Assembly: GCF_025698545.1 (NCBI RefSeq)
Contig: NC_068571.1
Span: forward strand, 40,271,733-40,335,732
Length of the DNA stretch: 64,000 nucleotides
Reading direction: 5' to 3'
DNA from: Gossypium raimondii
Lineage: Eukaryota > Streptophyta > Magnoliopsida > Malvales > Malvaceae
The notes beneath the pieces were generated by a model. The model was given only the letters and a program-made list of their open reading frames with translations, searched no databases and was not told the DNA's origin. The translations under genes were made by a program, and so were the position numbers. Positions 24,047-36,245 of the stretch are shown here, piece by piece. Position 1 is the stretch's first letter, and each line of letters opens with the position of its first letter.

Positions 24047-25235
24047 TGTTGAAAACAAAGAAATAACCTCCCTTTTTTCTCTTCTCTAACACTCTCAAAT
24101 CTCAATACTCACGAAAACTAGCAATGGTTAAACAAAAGAATGGCAATGGCAGACATATAAAAGAAAAAAAAGGGGGGGAAAGAGAAAAAGGGGGAATGGA
24201 GGCCTTGTTTTGGAAAGCGGGAAAATTGGAGGTCATCAGTCAGTTAATAAGTAGTTACGGGGGAAATACATTTTTCAACGACCGTCCGTTAAGAAGTTAT
24301 GGGCTAACGGTCACTTACTGCAAATGACTCAGGGATTTTGGATTTTTTTGGTTCCTTATTGTGACGCTAATATTTTCTTCACAACACCAACACATCATAT
24401 TTCTTCCATTTTAGTGAGAAAAATAAGGTTAAAAATAAATAAAAAAAAGGACAGATTCATTGGATCAAAGATTTGATGAAGTTGGGAAATCAGAGACAGC
24501 CGTAACTGACTCAAAAAGAGGTAGTTATTGTTGGAGAAATTGTTGTTGAAATGTGTCAAAGTCAAACCCAAAGCTATTCTTAGTAAATGACAATATTCAA
24601 CAAATCAAGACTCCAATAACAAAAGGTAGTAGTGAAGGCATTACCAAGGAGGATGGGGGCAATCAATCCATACTCCTTACACCATCTGCACCTCATCTTT
24701 TGATCCATCCACATTCCACATTCTTGCTCTAATCTCTTTAACTCTCGCCCAAATTCTCCAATCACCCTCACCCTCACCTTTAATGCTATCCAACTTCCAT
24801 TCTTCTCACACACTTTCACTGCCTTCTACCCATTTTCCAATTTACCACCCTGTACCCACCTGTCTTCCCAAATTAAAACTCTATCCCCTTCGCCATTGCA
24901 CATTTTCTTTCAAAATATCTCTCCCACCCAAGCCCAAGATGCTCCCCCCCCCCCTTCCCTCCCTTTTTCATCTTCCATAAAAGAACATTTTGGAAAACAA
25001 ATTCTCTTCAAAATTCTAACCCAAAAACCCTCTTTATTATTCAAAACCCTCCAACAAGGCCTTATTAAACACCAAGAGATCCTTGAATCCCATCTCTTTC
25101 CTTCTTGTTAATTCAACCCAACTCAGGCAATGAATTTCTTATCCTCTTCACCCTACCCCCACCAGAATTTCGCAATGGCTGAATTAATCTCTTCACAACC
25201 GCCTTAATTCACACTTCTTTTCCTCCCGTTGACAC
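24047..25235. other. Intergenic sequence with a coding-like plus-strand stretch
   Basis: At 24896-25111 a plus-strand frame (MHIFFQNISP, then PPPPSLPFSSSI, ending HLFPSC) is more complex than random AT-rich DNA. It follows a long pyrimidine-rich region and ends 125 bp before the Harbinger insertion. It may be a gene fragment, but no domain is recognisable. A run of C residues lies at about 24945-24955. Confidence 0.3.
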
Positions 25236-26217
25236 TAAGATCACGTTTGGTTCGCTGTAATGGAATAGAAGCGTAATGGAATAGAAGCATAATGAAATAG
25301 AGTCGTAATAAGTAATTCTTTTGTTTGGTTGAATGTAATGGAATAGAGACGTAATGATATTCTTGTGTTTGGTTGAATAGAATAGAGGTGTAATAACATA
25401 AGGAAAAAAGCTAAAATGATTAGAATACCCTTAGCAGAATTTTTTTAAGGTAGATGATTATTGTTATTGTTATTAAATTTTAATAAGATTATTAATATAA
25501 ATAATAAATAATTTAATCATATTTTAACATAATTGTTATTAAATATAATTTAATAAAATATATAATTTAATAAAATTGTTAATAAATATTCTTATATGAA
25601 TTTACTAATAAAATCATAATATATAATACTATAAAATATAATTTAGAATAATTATTATTAAATATAATTTAATAATAATATATAATCTAATAAAATTCTT
25701 ATTCTTATATGAATTTACTAAAATCATAATATATAATACTATAAAATATAATTTAAATAATTATTATTAAATATAATTTATAATCTACTTTATTATTATT
25801 AAACGCAATACATATTTAATGTGCTAAAATATCATTTGTGTAACAAATAATTTAATTATTCTACAATAAAAAAATATTAGCAGTAATAAATAACTTTAGA
25901 ATTATATTTTGCATAAACATAATAACAATGAATATTAACAAAAGGTTAAATGAGATTCATGAAATTCTATGTCACAACCCATATGTTATACAGTTTTGCC
26001 ACATCAAAAAGTTAGAACATTGTAATGACATACCATCCCAAATATTACAAACAGAAAAAGTTACAAAAATGTCATCAACAAAACCATAATTTTTAATGGT
26101 CAGCAAGAAATTTTCTGACTCATTCCAACCGTACATCAGAAGGTAAACTAAAGAAAACGAGCATTTGAGTTGGATGATCTGAAATTTTACTCAATGCTCA
26201 AAACCGCTCATCCGCAG

Positions 26218-27189
26218 TTAAACCTTCCATTTCACATAAGATTGGATATAAATTTGTAGCTTTTTCTTGATGCTCTGATATTCTTCTGACCTTTGGTGAA
26301 CTACCACATTGGAGGCAATACTCCTACTGATTTGTTCGCCAATGGCCCGCATGTTTTCAGCCAATAAAGTGGCAGCATCATTAACTGAAGAAGAAAAATG
26401 ACTAGTTGCATCAGAATTCTTTTTTTTCCTCTTTGAAGATGAGGAACCCCCTTGGTTTATGTCTGGTTGCGGCTCCGTAGCAGAAACATCCATGTCATCC
26501 AAAGAGACATTAGCATCGCAGTCATAGTATTCGTTTCTTTCTTCATTAATATCTGCAGTAGGTACATCCTCAGCATTTATTTCTTCAAGAACGTCAGCGG
26601 TTGTTTGAGCGTCTTTCCCAGTCGCTCGATCTTATGCGTATATGGCAGTAAGTTAATCGTAGTAAGGGAAACTACGATGTCTGAACTGACCGGCTTCTTT
26701 ATGACTCTACAAAAATGAGGAAATCATATTAGTTATAAGTTTGGTAAAAATAAGATAATAAAGACTTGAACTCATTCTTACTTTTAAATAAGAGTCCCAA
26801 AACGCATCTTCAGCAACAACGACCTGCCTATGGTCGTCCCAACCAAAACCGCTATTGTTTTGGCCATTAAGCATGTCATACACGATCGACTAATCCCTTT
26901 TTAGTAACCTAATCCTTGGCTCGATATTAGGTCTAGCCTTCAACATTGCATTGGGTAAAGCCTTTTCTAACATTTTTTCCAACTCGTTTAAGTAACTGGC
27001 TTTGAACCCCGTATCAGCGTTAAATGTTCCAACATTGTGCAAGTCCACCATGCAGGAAACCAATGCTGCATCTTCTTCTGGAACCCATTTTCTTTTGGTT
27101 CCTCGAGATGATTGGGAAGGAACATTTGATTCTGAAACACCTGACATAATTATCTTAAGAAAAAAAATTAAATTTAAATTTAATATCAT
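26218..27189 (-). pseudogene. Harbinger Myb/SANT-like partner protein (ORF2), broken
   Basis: The N-terminal exon, starting near 27189, has the block GTKRKWVPEEDAALVSCMVD with KASYLNELEKML after it, the Myb_DNA-bind_3 trihelix-like domain of Harbinger partner proteins. A tag-type stop replaces an expected Trp after LLKRD. Coding continues through SIVYDMLNGQNNSGFGWDD and EDAFWDSYLK, then a donor site near 26780. The next exon (about 26700-26218) contains two more stops near YYD and TAIYA, then an acidic/serine stretch and a KRKKKN basic patch, ending at YVKWKV. In active systems this protein brings the transposase to the nucleus and the terminal repeats. Confidence 0.8.
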
Positions 27190-27418
27190 GAATCAAAAGG
27201 TGAACACTTTATAAAATTAAAATTGAGTTCAATATCATGAATCAAAAACTCAACATCAGATAAAATTATAACACATGATGAATGAAAAGAAATCAAATTA
27301 TAATTCAACAAGTTTAGTACAATACAAAAAACACAAAAACACCACCAAAGTTTCACAAACTAGATACATAAAATAACATAAACAAATTAACTCAAACTAA
27401 TTTTCTCCCTAAACCTAA

Positions 27419-28779
27419 CTAATTTCTAGATGCTTGCCATTCATCGAACATTTGGTTGGCTAGTTCCATCCTCCAAGTAGCCCAAGCATCCGATGGATGA
27501 ATATTGACGATATTCGGTTCATCGTCATCTACCACATTACTAGGTAATCCTTCTCCCACCTCCGCTTCAATAGGATCAATACTCATATGGGTTCGAATAA
27601 AATTATGGAGCAAACAACATGCAATAATGATCCTATTGTGCACCCTTACTGGATAGCATGATAGACTCCTAAGTATTCCCCATCTCATTTTTAATAACCC
27701 AAAGCATCTTTCAATAACATTACGTGCTGAGGCATGTTTCATATTAAAAAATTCTTGCGGAGTACTTGGCTGATAACCCTGACGCCAGTCATTCAAATGA
27801 TATCGTTGTCTTCTAAGAGGTGCAAGAAATCCCTCACAATTTGTGTATCCAGCATCAACTAGATAATAACAACCTATAAATTTTTTTAAAATTATTAATT
27901 CCCCAAAAAAGTTTGATCTTAATGAATAATTCAAAGTCCTCTAACTATCCACTTTACCATGAGGAACTTTTAGTCCATGCCTCCTACTAATGGCATCTCG
28001 AAGAACTCATCCATCAGCAACAGAACCTTCCCAACCAGGAAGAGCATAAACAAATTGCATTTCAGGTGTACAAACACCTAGCATATTTGTTGCTATACCA
28101 CCTTTTCACGTTCGATATCTAGGTTTATCAACTGTTGAAACCCTAATATTGATGTGGGTTCCATCAAGAGCACCTAAGCAATTCCATATCACATATTATA
28201 AAACCTTAAGTTAGGATACTAAATTTAAATCTAAATCAACTAAATTATGTACAAGCTATATATAAAACTTATTCCAATACCTTAAACCATTTTCACCTTG
28301 TGTCTAAAGAATCTGCTGTAATTGGCTCTGGCTTTTGAATGTGGGTTCCAACTAAATGATCTGCTAACAGTTTCCCCAGACCTATTGAAGTGATGCTTGA
28401 TAACTCGATTTTTAAGGTGATGGGAAATGATATGTAAAAACATTGCAACTTGCTCATCAACAAGCATGTGCCTTGACGACTTCAATCCCCCTAACGTTTG
28501 TAACATCTCACATAGTTTGAAAAAGGCAAATCTATTCATCCTAACTTGTTCAATAGAGGTCTCATCACTAGCATATACAAGCCTTTTCACATAATCCCAT
28601 TTTGCATAAAAATCTAAAACATAGGACCTAACCCTTGGTCTATAACTATGTAGGCTAAGGCTGGCACTCAATGTAAGTAAGAACCAACTCGCAATTCTAC
28701 AGATTTTGAACCATATTGTCAATGCAATACCAATTCTTTTACGCCCCATACTTTGTGCAACTAAAGGCAGACGAGCCAT
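27419..28779 (-). pseudogene. PIF/Harbinger DDE_4 transposase, broken
   Basis: On the minus strand, 28779-28282 encodes the N-terminal part (QVRMNRFAFFKLCEMLQTLG, then DEQVAMFLHIISHH and RSGETVSRSF), the helical region typical of HARBI1-like proteins. After an intron-like gap, coding resumes near 28175 with NCLGALDGTHINIRVS, holding the first catalytic Asp. Stops follow at the Arg position in [13 protein letters not shown] and in VADG*VLRDAIS, each explained by CGA to TGA. The last part (27934-27419) has YYLVDAGYTNCEGFLAPLRR, and NVIERCFGLLKMRW with the catalytic Glu. All catalytic residues are still readable, but the frame is interrupted. Confidence 0.88.
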
Positions 28780-31700
28780 TACTGCAAGATATTAATGTGT
28801 TCCATATTGTCAAATCGCAGTAAAAGGGTCACATTTCTCCAATCATAATTTCAATAACAGTAAAATAGAATTAAATAATTTAATTGCCAAAGAACTTACA
28901 ATGATTGTGTGAAAAGAAGACGCTCAACTGGGGGCGGAGGAAGCAGTCAAACAATCCAAAGAAGAAGAGGAAGCAATAACACACTATAAAAAAAATGAAC
29001 AATACAAATTTAGAATCATTACAAAGTACAAAATAGAAATTAAAACTATAATTATACTTGTAATAAATAAGAAGGTAGAAACATTGTGATATGGATCATA
29101 ACACAAAAACAGACTTCATAGTTGATATCCAAGCAACTAATCTAAAATGAATGTATTTCCTCTTTTGAGATTTTTTATTCTATTTTTACGCTCAATCTTT
29201 CTATTTTTATCTCTACTAAATACATTCGCAATTTATGAGCGTGTTCTTAATCGTTGGAAATTAACTAAATACAATATTAATTACGAATGTATACAAGGTT
29301 TATCATATTGTTTATCATATTGTACAAATTTTCTATAATATTATAATTACCCTTTATTTAGATTGTTTATCGTATTGTTTATCATATTGTACAAATTTTT
29401 TTATAATAATACAATTACCCTTTATTTAGATTGTTTATCATATTGTTAAAATTTTCTCAACTAATAAATTTTAAGTAATATAAAAATTAAATTATTTATA
29501 ATATCAATTAAGATAATATTATAGACAAAATGCATTAGATAAAATAGCTTATTCAAATAATAATAATAGAGCGAGTATTTAAATAACAATAATAAGTTAT
29601 TTTTAAAATTACATTGTATAAAAATATTTTGAAATAATTTTAAAAAGATATCATGGTCTCCAAATGAAAACTAGATAAAATAGTTTAACTTTGAAAGTCC
29701 GTTATGTAGAGGAAAGCCGTGCATCAACTACGACACGGCAATTGAATTTTGTCTTAAATCTTCATATATTTCCCCAAAGCAGTCTCCCATATCATTTGAA
29801 GAATCTCATTCAAGATATTGAATATGGCATGTGAAAGAACCAACTTATTTGATTAAAACCACCAACATATACACTTCACATAGTACTTTGCACAAACACG
29901 AGTAGATGTAAAAGCAAAAACAATCACCATAAACAACATTAAAAAGGCATTGTCAGCCGCTGCAAAAGAGAAATCAATCAGAGCTAACAAAAGAGAAATC
30001 AACCACTGCAAACTCAGTAAAACCACAAAACAGAAGAAAAAGAAAAGTAGCTCAAAATCCAAATTTCAATAACAAAGAAACATTTTAATAATCTCTTGCC
30101 GAAACAGTTGCGGAAGATACAAAACCAACATTGTCAGCAAGTCAAGATCTACGACCCAAATATAGACAAAACGCAAACAAGACACTTAAAGAACAGAGGG
30201 AATTGATTTAACAGATAACTATGGATTTAATAGTACCTGTCGCTTCTTAGAGGAACCAAACTTGCAACAACATCAGCTGAAAGAGCATATATTGGACCGT
30301 AGCCGTGAAGAAAGTACTCCTTGCCTAATACAAATGATAATGGCTCATACCTGCACGTATTTAGTCAAATAATGCAATAAGATAAAACTTGTACAACATG
30401 GTTCACAAAAGAAAACATTTTTGCTACAGAGAGCTTTATTTCCTATAGATAGAGAAAATAAATCCATCAACATTTTTGCTCAGTCAAAGTGCCTACACAG
30501 ATTTATCAAACACAGTACATGTCTATGTAATCTAAATTATCTCATGACAAACACAAAAACAACTTTCTAATATCAAGTCACAGATTTATTTTCTCAATTT
30601 ATGGGATTGAAACCTTGCAGTTCCATGCAGCAAAGGAAAAGCACAAGAATAAACTAGAATTAAAGCTGGATGACAAAACATGATGATCTGATGTTTCATA
30701 TTGGCAACGTCAAAACAGAACACATTCAAATTTAAATAAGAAAATTTGACCTAAGAAATCACATTAGACTGCAAGCCATGTCAAAACAGAACACATTCAA
30801 ATCTAAGTAAGAACACATCCAAATGCAAGCCATGTTAAACAACATACATATATTTAACCTAAGAAATCACATTAGACTGCAGATCAGAATCATCTAAATA
30901 AGACAAACTTCACCCTCATCTAAATAAGACAAACTTCAACAGAACAATAGACTGCAGATCAGATTCAAAACAATCTTCCATCTAAATTCAAAACAATCCT
31001 AGGCTTTCATAATGAAAAGTTGGATTCAAACCAGAATTGCATAAATAAAATGAAGTTTTATTTTATGAATATGTTAACAGCGTGTTTGGTTTGCTGATTC
31101 GGATTCATGATTCAATTCAAACCAGAAGTGCAATCTTTCATCATTAGAGAGCAGATTCATGATTCAATTCAACTAGTTAGTTTTATGAAAAAAAAATGTC
31201 GTATCATTATTAAACGTGACTGCATGTTTCAATTTGATGAATCAAACTTTCTAAAACCTCATGTTACAGGTGAATGCATGATTCAATTTCTACAAATGTT
31301 GAATCTTTCATCAGCAAGATTAAAAACATAAAAGGGATTAGGGAAGACAATGTTTACCTTGATTGAATTGGAAAGGTTTTCTTTGGGGTTTATTTTCATT
31401 TGAAGAACACAAATCTGCAGCGTGTTGACAGAACAAGCAAATTAGTTCTAAAAATAAACAACATTCGGCCGATGGGAATAACCAGTGGGAATAAACAAAT
31501 AAAATGATAAAAAAAGAAAATCATGAGGAAGAAAATAAAATCCGAGATGAAAAAAAGAGAAGAACCACTTGCCGAAACAGTTGGGTCAGAGATCTGAGAC
31601 GATGGAGTGAAACAGGAGCGGCGATTTCGAGAGAGAGGGAGAGGGTGGAGGTGATTTTGTAGAAACAACTTCTGTTGATGTTGGGAGGTCGATTTCGGCG

Positions 31701-31970
31701 ATTTTGGGAGGGAGGGAGAGGGAGAGGCTGGAGGTCGATTTCGGCGAGGGTAAAAACAGAGAAGGTTTTCGGGAATGCTTCCGTAATAGGGTAATCGTGG
31801 TTTTTGGAAGGGAATGCAAATCGGCCAGGAAGCAGAGAATATCACGTATACGTCCGTGACCGCATAAGCCCGTAATAGGGCATTACAACGAACCAAACGC
31901 AGGAATGGGTGGGGCGCGCGTAATAGAGGCGTAATCGCATACCCAACACGGCGAACCAAACACGCTGTAA

Positions 31971-32917
31971 ATGTTGCTTCCAACAGAAAAATTAGTTTAT
32001 TTGAAATTTATATATTAAAAATAAATAATATAAAAATATTTCATTATATTTGTAAAAAAATATAACTGTTTTTAATAAAATAAGTTTTAAAATATATATA
32101 TTGGAATTAAAGAAAATTGATTCATTCTGCCACTGAAAACACCACTTACCATCCAACTTGCATGTGTTAAGCATGCCGCCAACGTTCTTCCTGAGCCAGG
32201 ATTGAACTCTACATGAGATTCATAGTTGCATTACTTATAGCTTTCTTTTCGTAGACAAAGCCAATTTGGAATTGTCTTTCATTCTAAGGCATAACTTGTA
32301 TTCATGCGCTTCATATTCGCCTGGAGTTCGCTCTCAAAAATATAGCTATCCCTACCCCTCACATCAATCCCACAAGCCTCAATGTATTTTCCCAAACAAA
32401 TGTATTTATTTTTAGATTTTTTAAAAACTCTTATACAAATGAAATCATTCCTATAAATTCCTCACACTTGAATTTTTCAATTTAAAAAAAAAATTATGTA
32501 TAAAATCATATCCGATATTTAATTCGCATTGATTAATCTTCAAAAAAAATATATATAAAATATTATGTATACTCATATCTAGTATTCATTTAAAATTGAA
32601 TTTCTTATAAGTTGTATATATTTTGTTGATTGAATTTCTAATGCACAACCATAATTTACATATACAATTAACGTAACCTTACAATTGCTTTAATATGTAA
32701 ATAATGGATGATCCTTCTGCATGTACATCCTCATCAGTAACTATTGCTACCTCTGAACCTCTTATCCTATACTCAAAAAAAAGGGGGGAAATCTTCTTCC
32801 CCTTTCAAATACACTACATAATTTCCAAACAAAAATCACACTCAAACCACTTGCTGCGGGTGAAGACTCTTACATACGAGCTTTGAACTGGTTGGATTAC
32901 ATGTTGATGCTTCATAT
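31971..32917. other. AT-rich intergenic sequence
   Basis: No gene was recognised. The right part is the 3' flank of the LTI65-like gene. Confidence 0.5.
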
Positions 32918-34467
32918 TCAATTGGTTTGGAGTATTCTTCCTTTATTCTCTTCCTCCATAACTGCAAAAAATAGAAACAAGTTGCAAATTAATTTAATCG
33001 CAATTGCAAACATAATGAATAGCTATGATTCAAGGGAAATTACCAGTTTGAGAAATGGTTGTAGCTTGGGGTGGGTGGTCTTCTCTTCCCAACAAAGAGT
33101 TAACAGCCACTTTCATTTTGCCCATTACACCAGCATCAGCAGCAGGGTGCATTGCATCAGATATTACCTGAGAAAGTGCCTTCTCATCTTCCCCTGGCTC
33201 TAATTTGTGCATTATATACTCTTTCACTGATACCCCTTTATCCCATTTGTTCTCTCCGGGATTTAATGCCCCATCATCACTTCTCGATGCATGTTTCTCT
33301 GTTACATGATCAGCTTCAGAAACAGCTTTCAGACTGCTTGTCAAAACATGTTTCTCTGAGATTACTAGAACCGCCCTCGGATTCTGTTTGGCATGCTCTT
33401 TGTATGCCTCAGGTGCTAGCTCCGATTCATACACTGCAAATCAACACTGATGGGATTAACAACTGCAACCTCTCACTCCCTCTACTCTTTCAACATATTC
33501 TTCTACTCTATTGATTCAATAAAGCATCAGAAGAATTTTGTTGAATTGGATTATGTTACATTTTTTAATATAAAATAAATTACTCAGTGACCAATTTAAG
33601 GCCATATGGAAGCCATGCAAGCAAAATAAATGAAAAAAATTCCACTTTTACTCTGCTTTTGCGAAATTCAGAATTGGAAAACTTAGAACCTCATATTAAA
33701 TATATTTATTTATTTGGCGATGAGAATAAATTTTTTTAAAGTTGTTGATGTAATTAAATTTAGAGAAATTCTTTTAACAGTGTGATCCATTTCAATTATC
33801 AAAGACTAGATTTTTGTGATTAAAGAAATAAAATATGAGAAAAAAATACACATTATGATATGTAAACATACTTGGGGCACCAAGATATTCAGGATGTTCA
33901 TCTTGGTATTTATCATCGTCCTCTTCCAATCTAACAGCACAGGAAGTGGAGTTGGTATCTCCATGGTTATGCCTCTTTTTTCGGAAATTATTTCGCCATC
34001 TTCGAGCCTTCTCCTTGACTTTTGAAAGTACTGTTGACTTTCTGGAATGGTGCTGCACCTCTTGACTCCTCCCACAAGAAGGTGGTGACCATCTCTGACC
34101 ATCCTTCACTGTATAACAAATCAACCTTTTTCACACCAATAACTATCATCCAATAAAAAATATACTATACCAATAACAATTTCAGTATTGTTTTTCTCTT
34201 TTGACAGTTCTAGAGAATTCAGGTAATGAGCAGACAAAACCATGTTAAACTAAAAAATATGCGCATGTTCTGGCTCGATCCGTGACTAATGGTATATAGG
34301 TTATTGATGTTATGTGCATGAGCTTAAAAATAAAAGAATACCTGGATGAAGTTGATCAACAGTAGGAAGGAGAGTAGCACCTGAAGATTTATGAGCATTA
34401 CGATGCATGAGATGATTGTGGGAGTGGGTGAGCACCGATCAGGATCTTCAATATTGCTTGGGTTCAT
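32918..34467 (-). CDS. LTI65/RD29-like (CAP160 family) cold- and drought-responsive protein, probable exon-1 frameshift
   Basis: Four exons on the minus strand: exon 1 ending at 34342, 34108-33872, 33433-33044 and 32961-32918. The protein is hydrophilic and probably disordered. Family marks are a basic stretch (STVLSKVKEKARRWRNNFRKK), the EHPEYLGAPMYESELAPEAY block, and the CAP160 repeat SVKEYIMHKLEPGEDEKALS. The C-terminus is VMEEENKGRILQTN. From the in-frame ATG at 34408 the protein is 245 aa, shorter than the roughly 600 of Arabidopsis LTI65. A better-looking start at 34467 (MNPSNIEDPDR) is out of frame by one base with HSHNHLMHRNAHKSSG, so a 1-nt indel near 34430-34450 is likely. Family members are induced by ABA, cold and drought. 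If the indel is real, translation must begin at 34408 or the allele is impaired. Confidence 0.82.
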
Positions 34468-34991
34468 CAAGATCTATATTTCTGAAATTTCGAAATTAAT
34501 TTTTCATTTTAGAATTCAACCAAATAAAAGAGACGATTCCAATATTAGTCTCCAATGTTTTTCATCCACATCCGACATTTGCCACATAATTTCATGAACT
34601 GAGATGCATTCCTCTGCCAATGGCCACAACTTTTACACATGCCAATAAATTAAACCAAAATAAAAATAGCAAGAATGAAGTTTGTGCCTCCTCTTTAGCC
34701 GCTTTAGTGCACATTTGTGTATGCCTTCGGACAAACAAGGGTTGTTTGATCAACTTTGCAATGTGGGAAGACAATTGAAAGATATTTCATGGTGGATTTA
34801 CATTTTATAGAAAGATTTTTTGAAGAATGTAATTCAACTATATGTTAGTAAATGATCCCTAATAAGAAGGGCTGAAGTCAAAGCATGGCTCATAAAAGCC
34901 CAATTTCGCAAATAAAAATCAGAATTACAGTGTTCCCTTATCCCCTCCCCGAAAGCCATCATTAAGGCAACCAACCCGTGAAGAACAAAAT

Positions 34992-36193
34992 ATGCAGTCT
35001 TTGGCTGCCCCGTCCCACCTACTTCCCTCCTCTACCCGCCGGCATTTGCCCCCTTCCCCACGCTCCACCACCATCAAATGCCACCACCCTTCCCCAAACC
35101 CTAAACCCCAAAGCCCCATTCCCTTCCTCCCCTCCCTCTCCAAGCCCCTCGTTCTTGCCTCCGCTTCTGCCGCCGCTCTCCTCATCTCCTTCACCCCCAT
35201 TTCCATCCTCCTCCCTGGAGGCAACGGCGGGGGCTTCTCCGGTGGCGGAGGAAATGGAGGTGGTGGTGGTGGTTCCAACGGCGGTGATGGCAACTTCTGG
35301 GAGAAGCTCTTTTCACCTTCGCCAGCAATTGCAGACGACAGCAACCAAGATCAAGAATGGGATTCTCACGGATTACCAGCCAACATAGTAGTTCAACTGA
35401 ACAAGCTGAGTGGGTTCAAAAAGTACAAGCTTTCGGATATTTTATTCTTCGACCGACGGCGATGGACCACCGTAGGAACCGAAGACTCATTCTTTGAAAT
35501 GGTTTCGTTGAGACCAGGAGGGTTCTACACCAAAACCCAGTTGCAGAAAGAGCTTGAAACTTTAGCCACATGTGGAATGTTTGAGAAAGTTGATATGGAA
35601 GGCAAAACTAACCCAGATGGAACTTTGGCATTAACCATTTCCTTCACAGAAAGTACTTGGCAATCAGCTGATAGGTTTAGGTGTATAAATGTGGGGCTAA
35701 TGGCGCAATCCAAGCCTATTGAAATGGATCCTGATATGACAGATAAGGAGAAATTGGAGTACTACAAGAACCAAGAGAAGGATTATAAGAGGAGGATTGA
35801 AAGAGCTAGGCCTTGTTTGTTGCCAATGCAAGTGCATAGGGAAGTGCTTCAGATGTTGAGGGAGCAAGGGAAAGTGAGTGCTAGGTTGTTGCAAAAGATA
35901 AGGGATAGGGTTCAGAAATGGTACCATGATGAAGGGTATGCTTGTGCTCAGGTTGTCAATTTTGGTAACTTGAATACTAAGGAAGTGGTCTGTGAGGTAG
36001 TGGAAGGGGATATTACACAGCTTGTGATTCAGTTCCAGGATAAACTTGGGAATGTTGTTGAAGGGAATACTCAGCTTCCTGTTGTCAGGAGAGAGTTGCC
36101 TAGACAGGTAGACTATTGAAGGCTGTTTCTTCCTTTTTCTTCGACGTTCTATTTTTTTCTGCGTAGTATGCTTACTGGTACTTTTTTGAGGAT

Positions 36194-36245
<52 letters not shown>

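Larger units (their letters stand above)
25239..31967 (-). mobile_element. PIF/Harbinger transposon, about 6.7 kb, defective
   Basis: The termini are inverted: GATCACGTTTGGTTCGC on the left, and CAGCGTGTTTGGTTCGC reading inward from the right. The 3-bp duplication TAA (25236-25238 and 31968-31970) is the size and type made by PIF/Harbinger transposases. Both subterminal regions carry repeated AATAGAG(G)CGTAAT-like motifs. Inside are the two expected genes, a DDE_4 transposase and a Myb/SANT-like partner protein, both on the minus strand. Both have premature stops, so the copy cannot move by itself, although its ends could still be acted on in trans. Confidence 0.9.

Noticed and set aside
24580..24819. 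79-codon minus-strand frame upstream of the Harbinger insertion
   Set aside because: It has no domain, no splice context and a repetitive start; probably chance within a pyrimidine-rich stretch.
31396..31983. 195-codon minus-strand frame at the right end of the Harbinger element
   Set aside because: It crosses the transposon end and its TSD, is low-complexity, and shows no domain.
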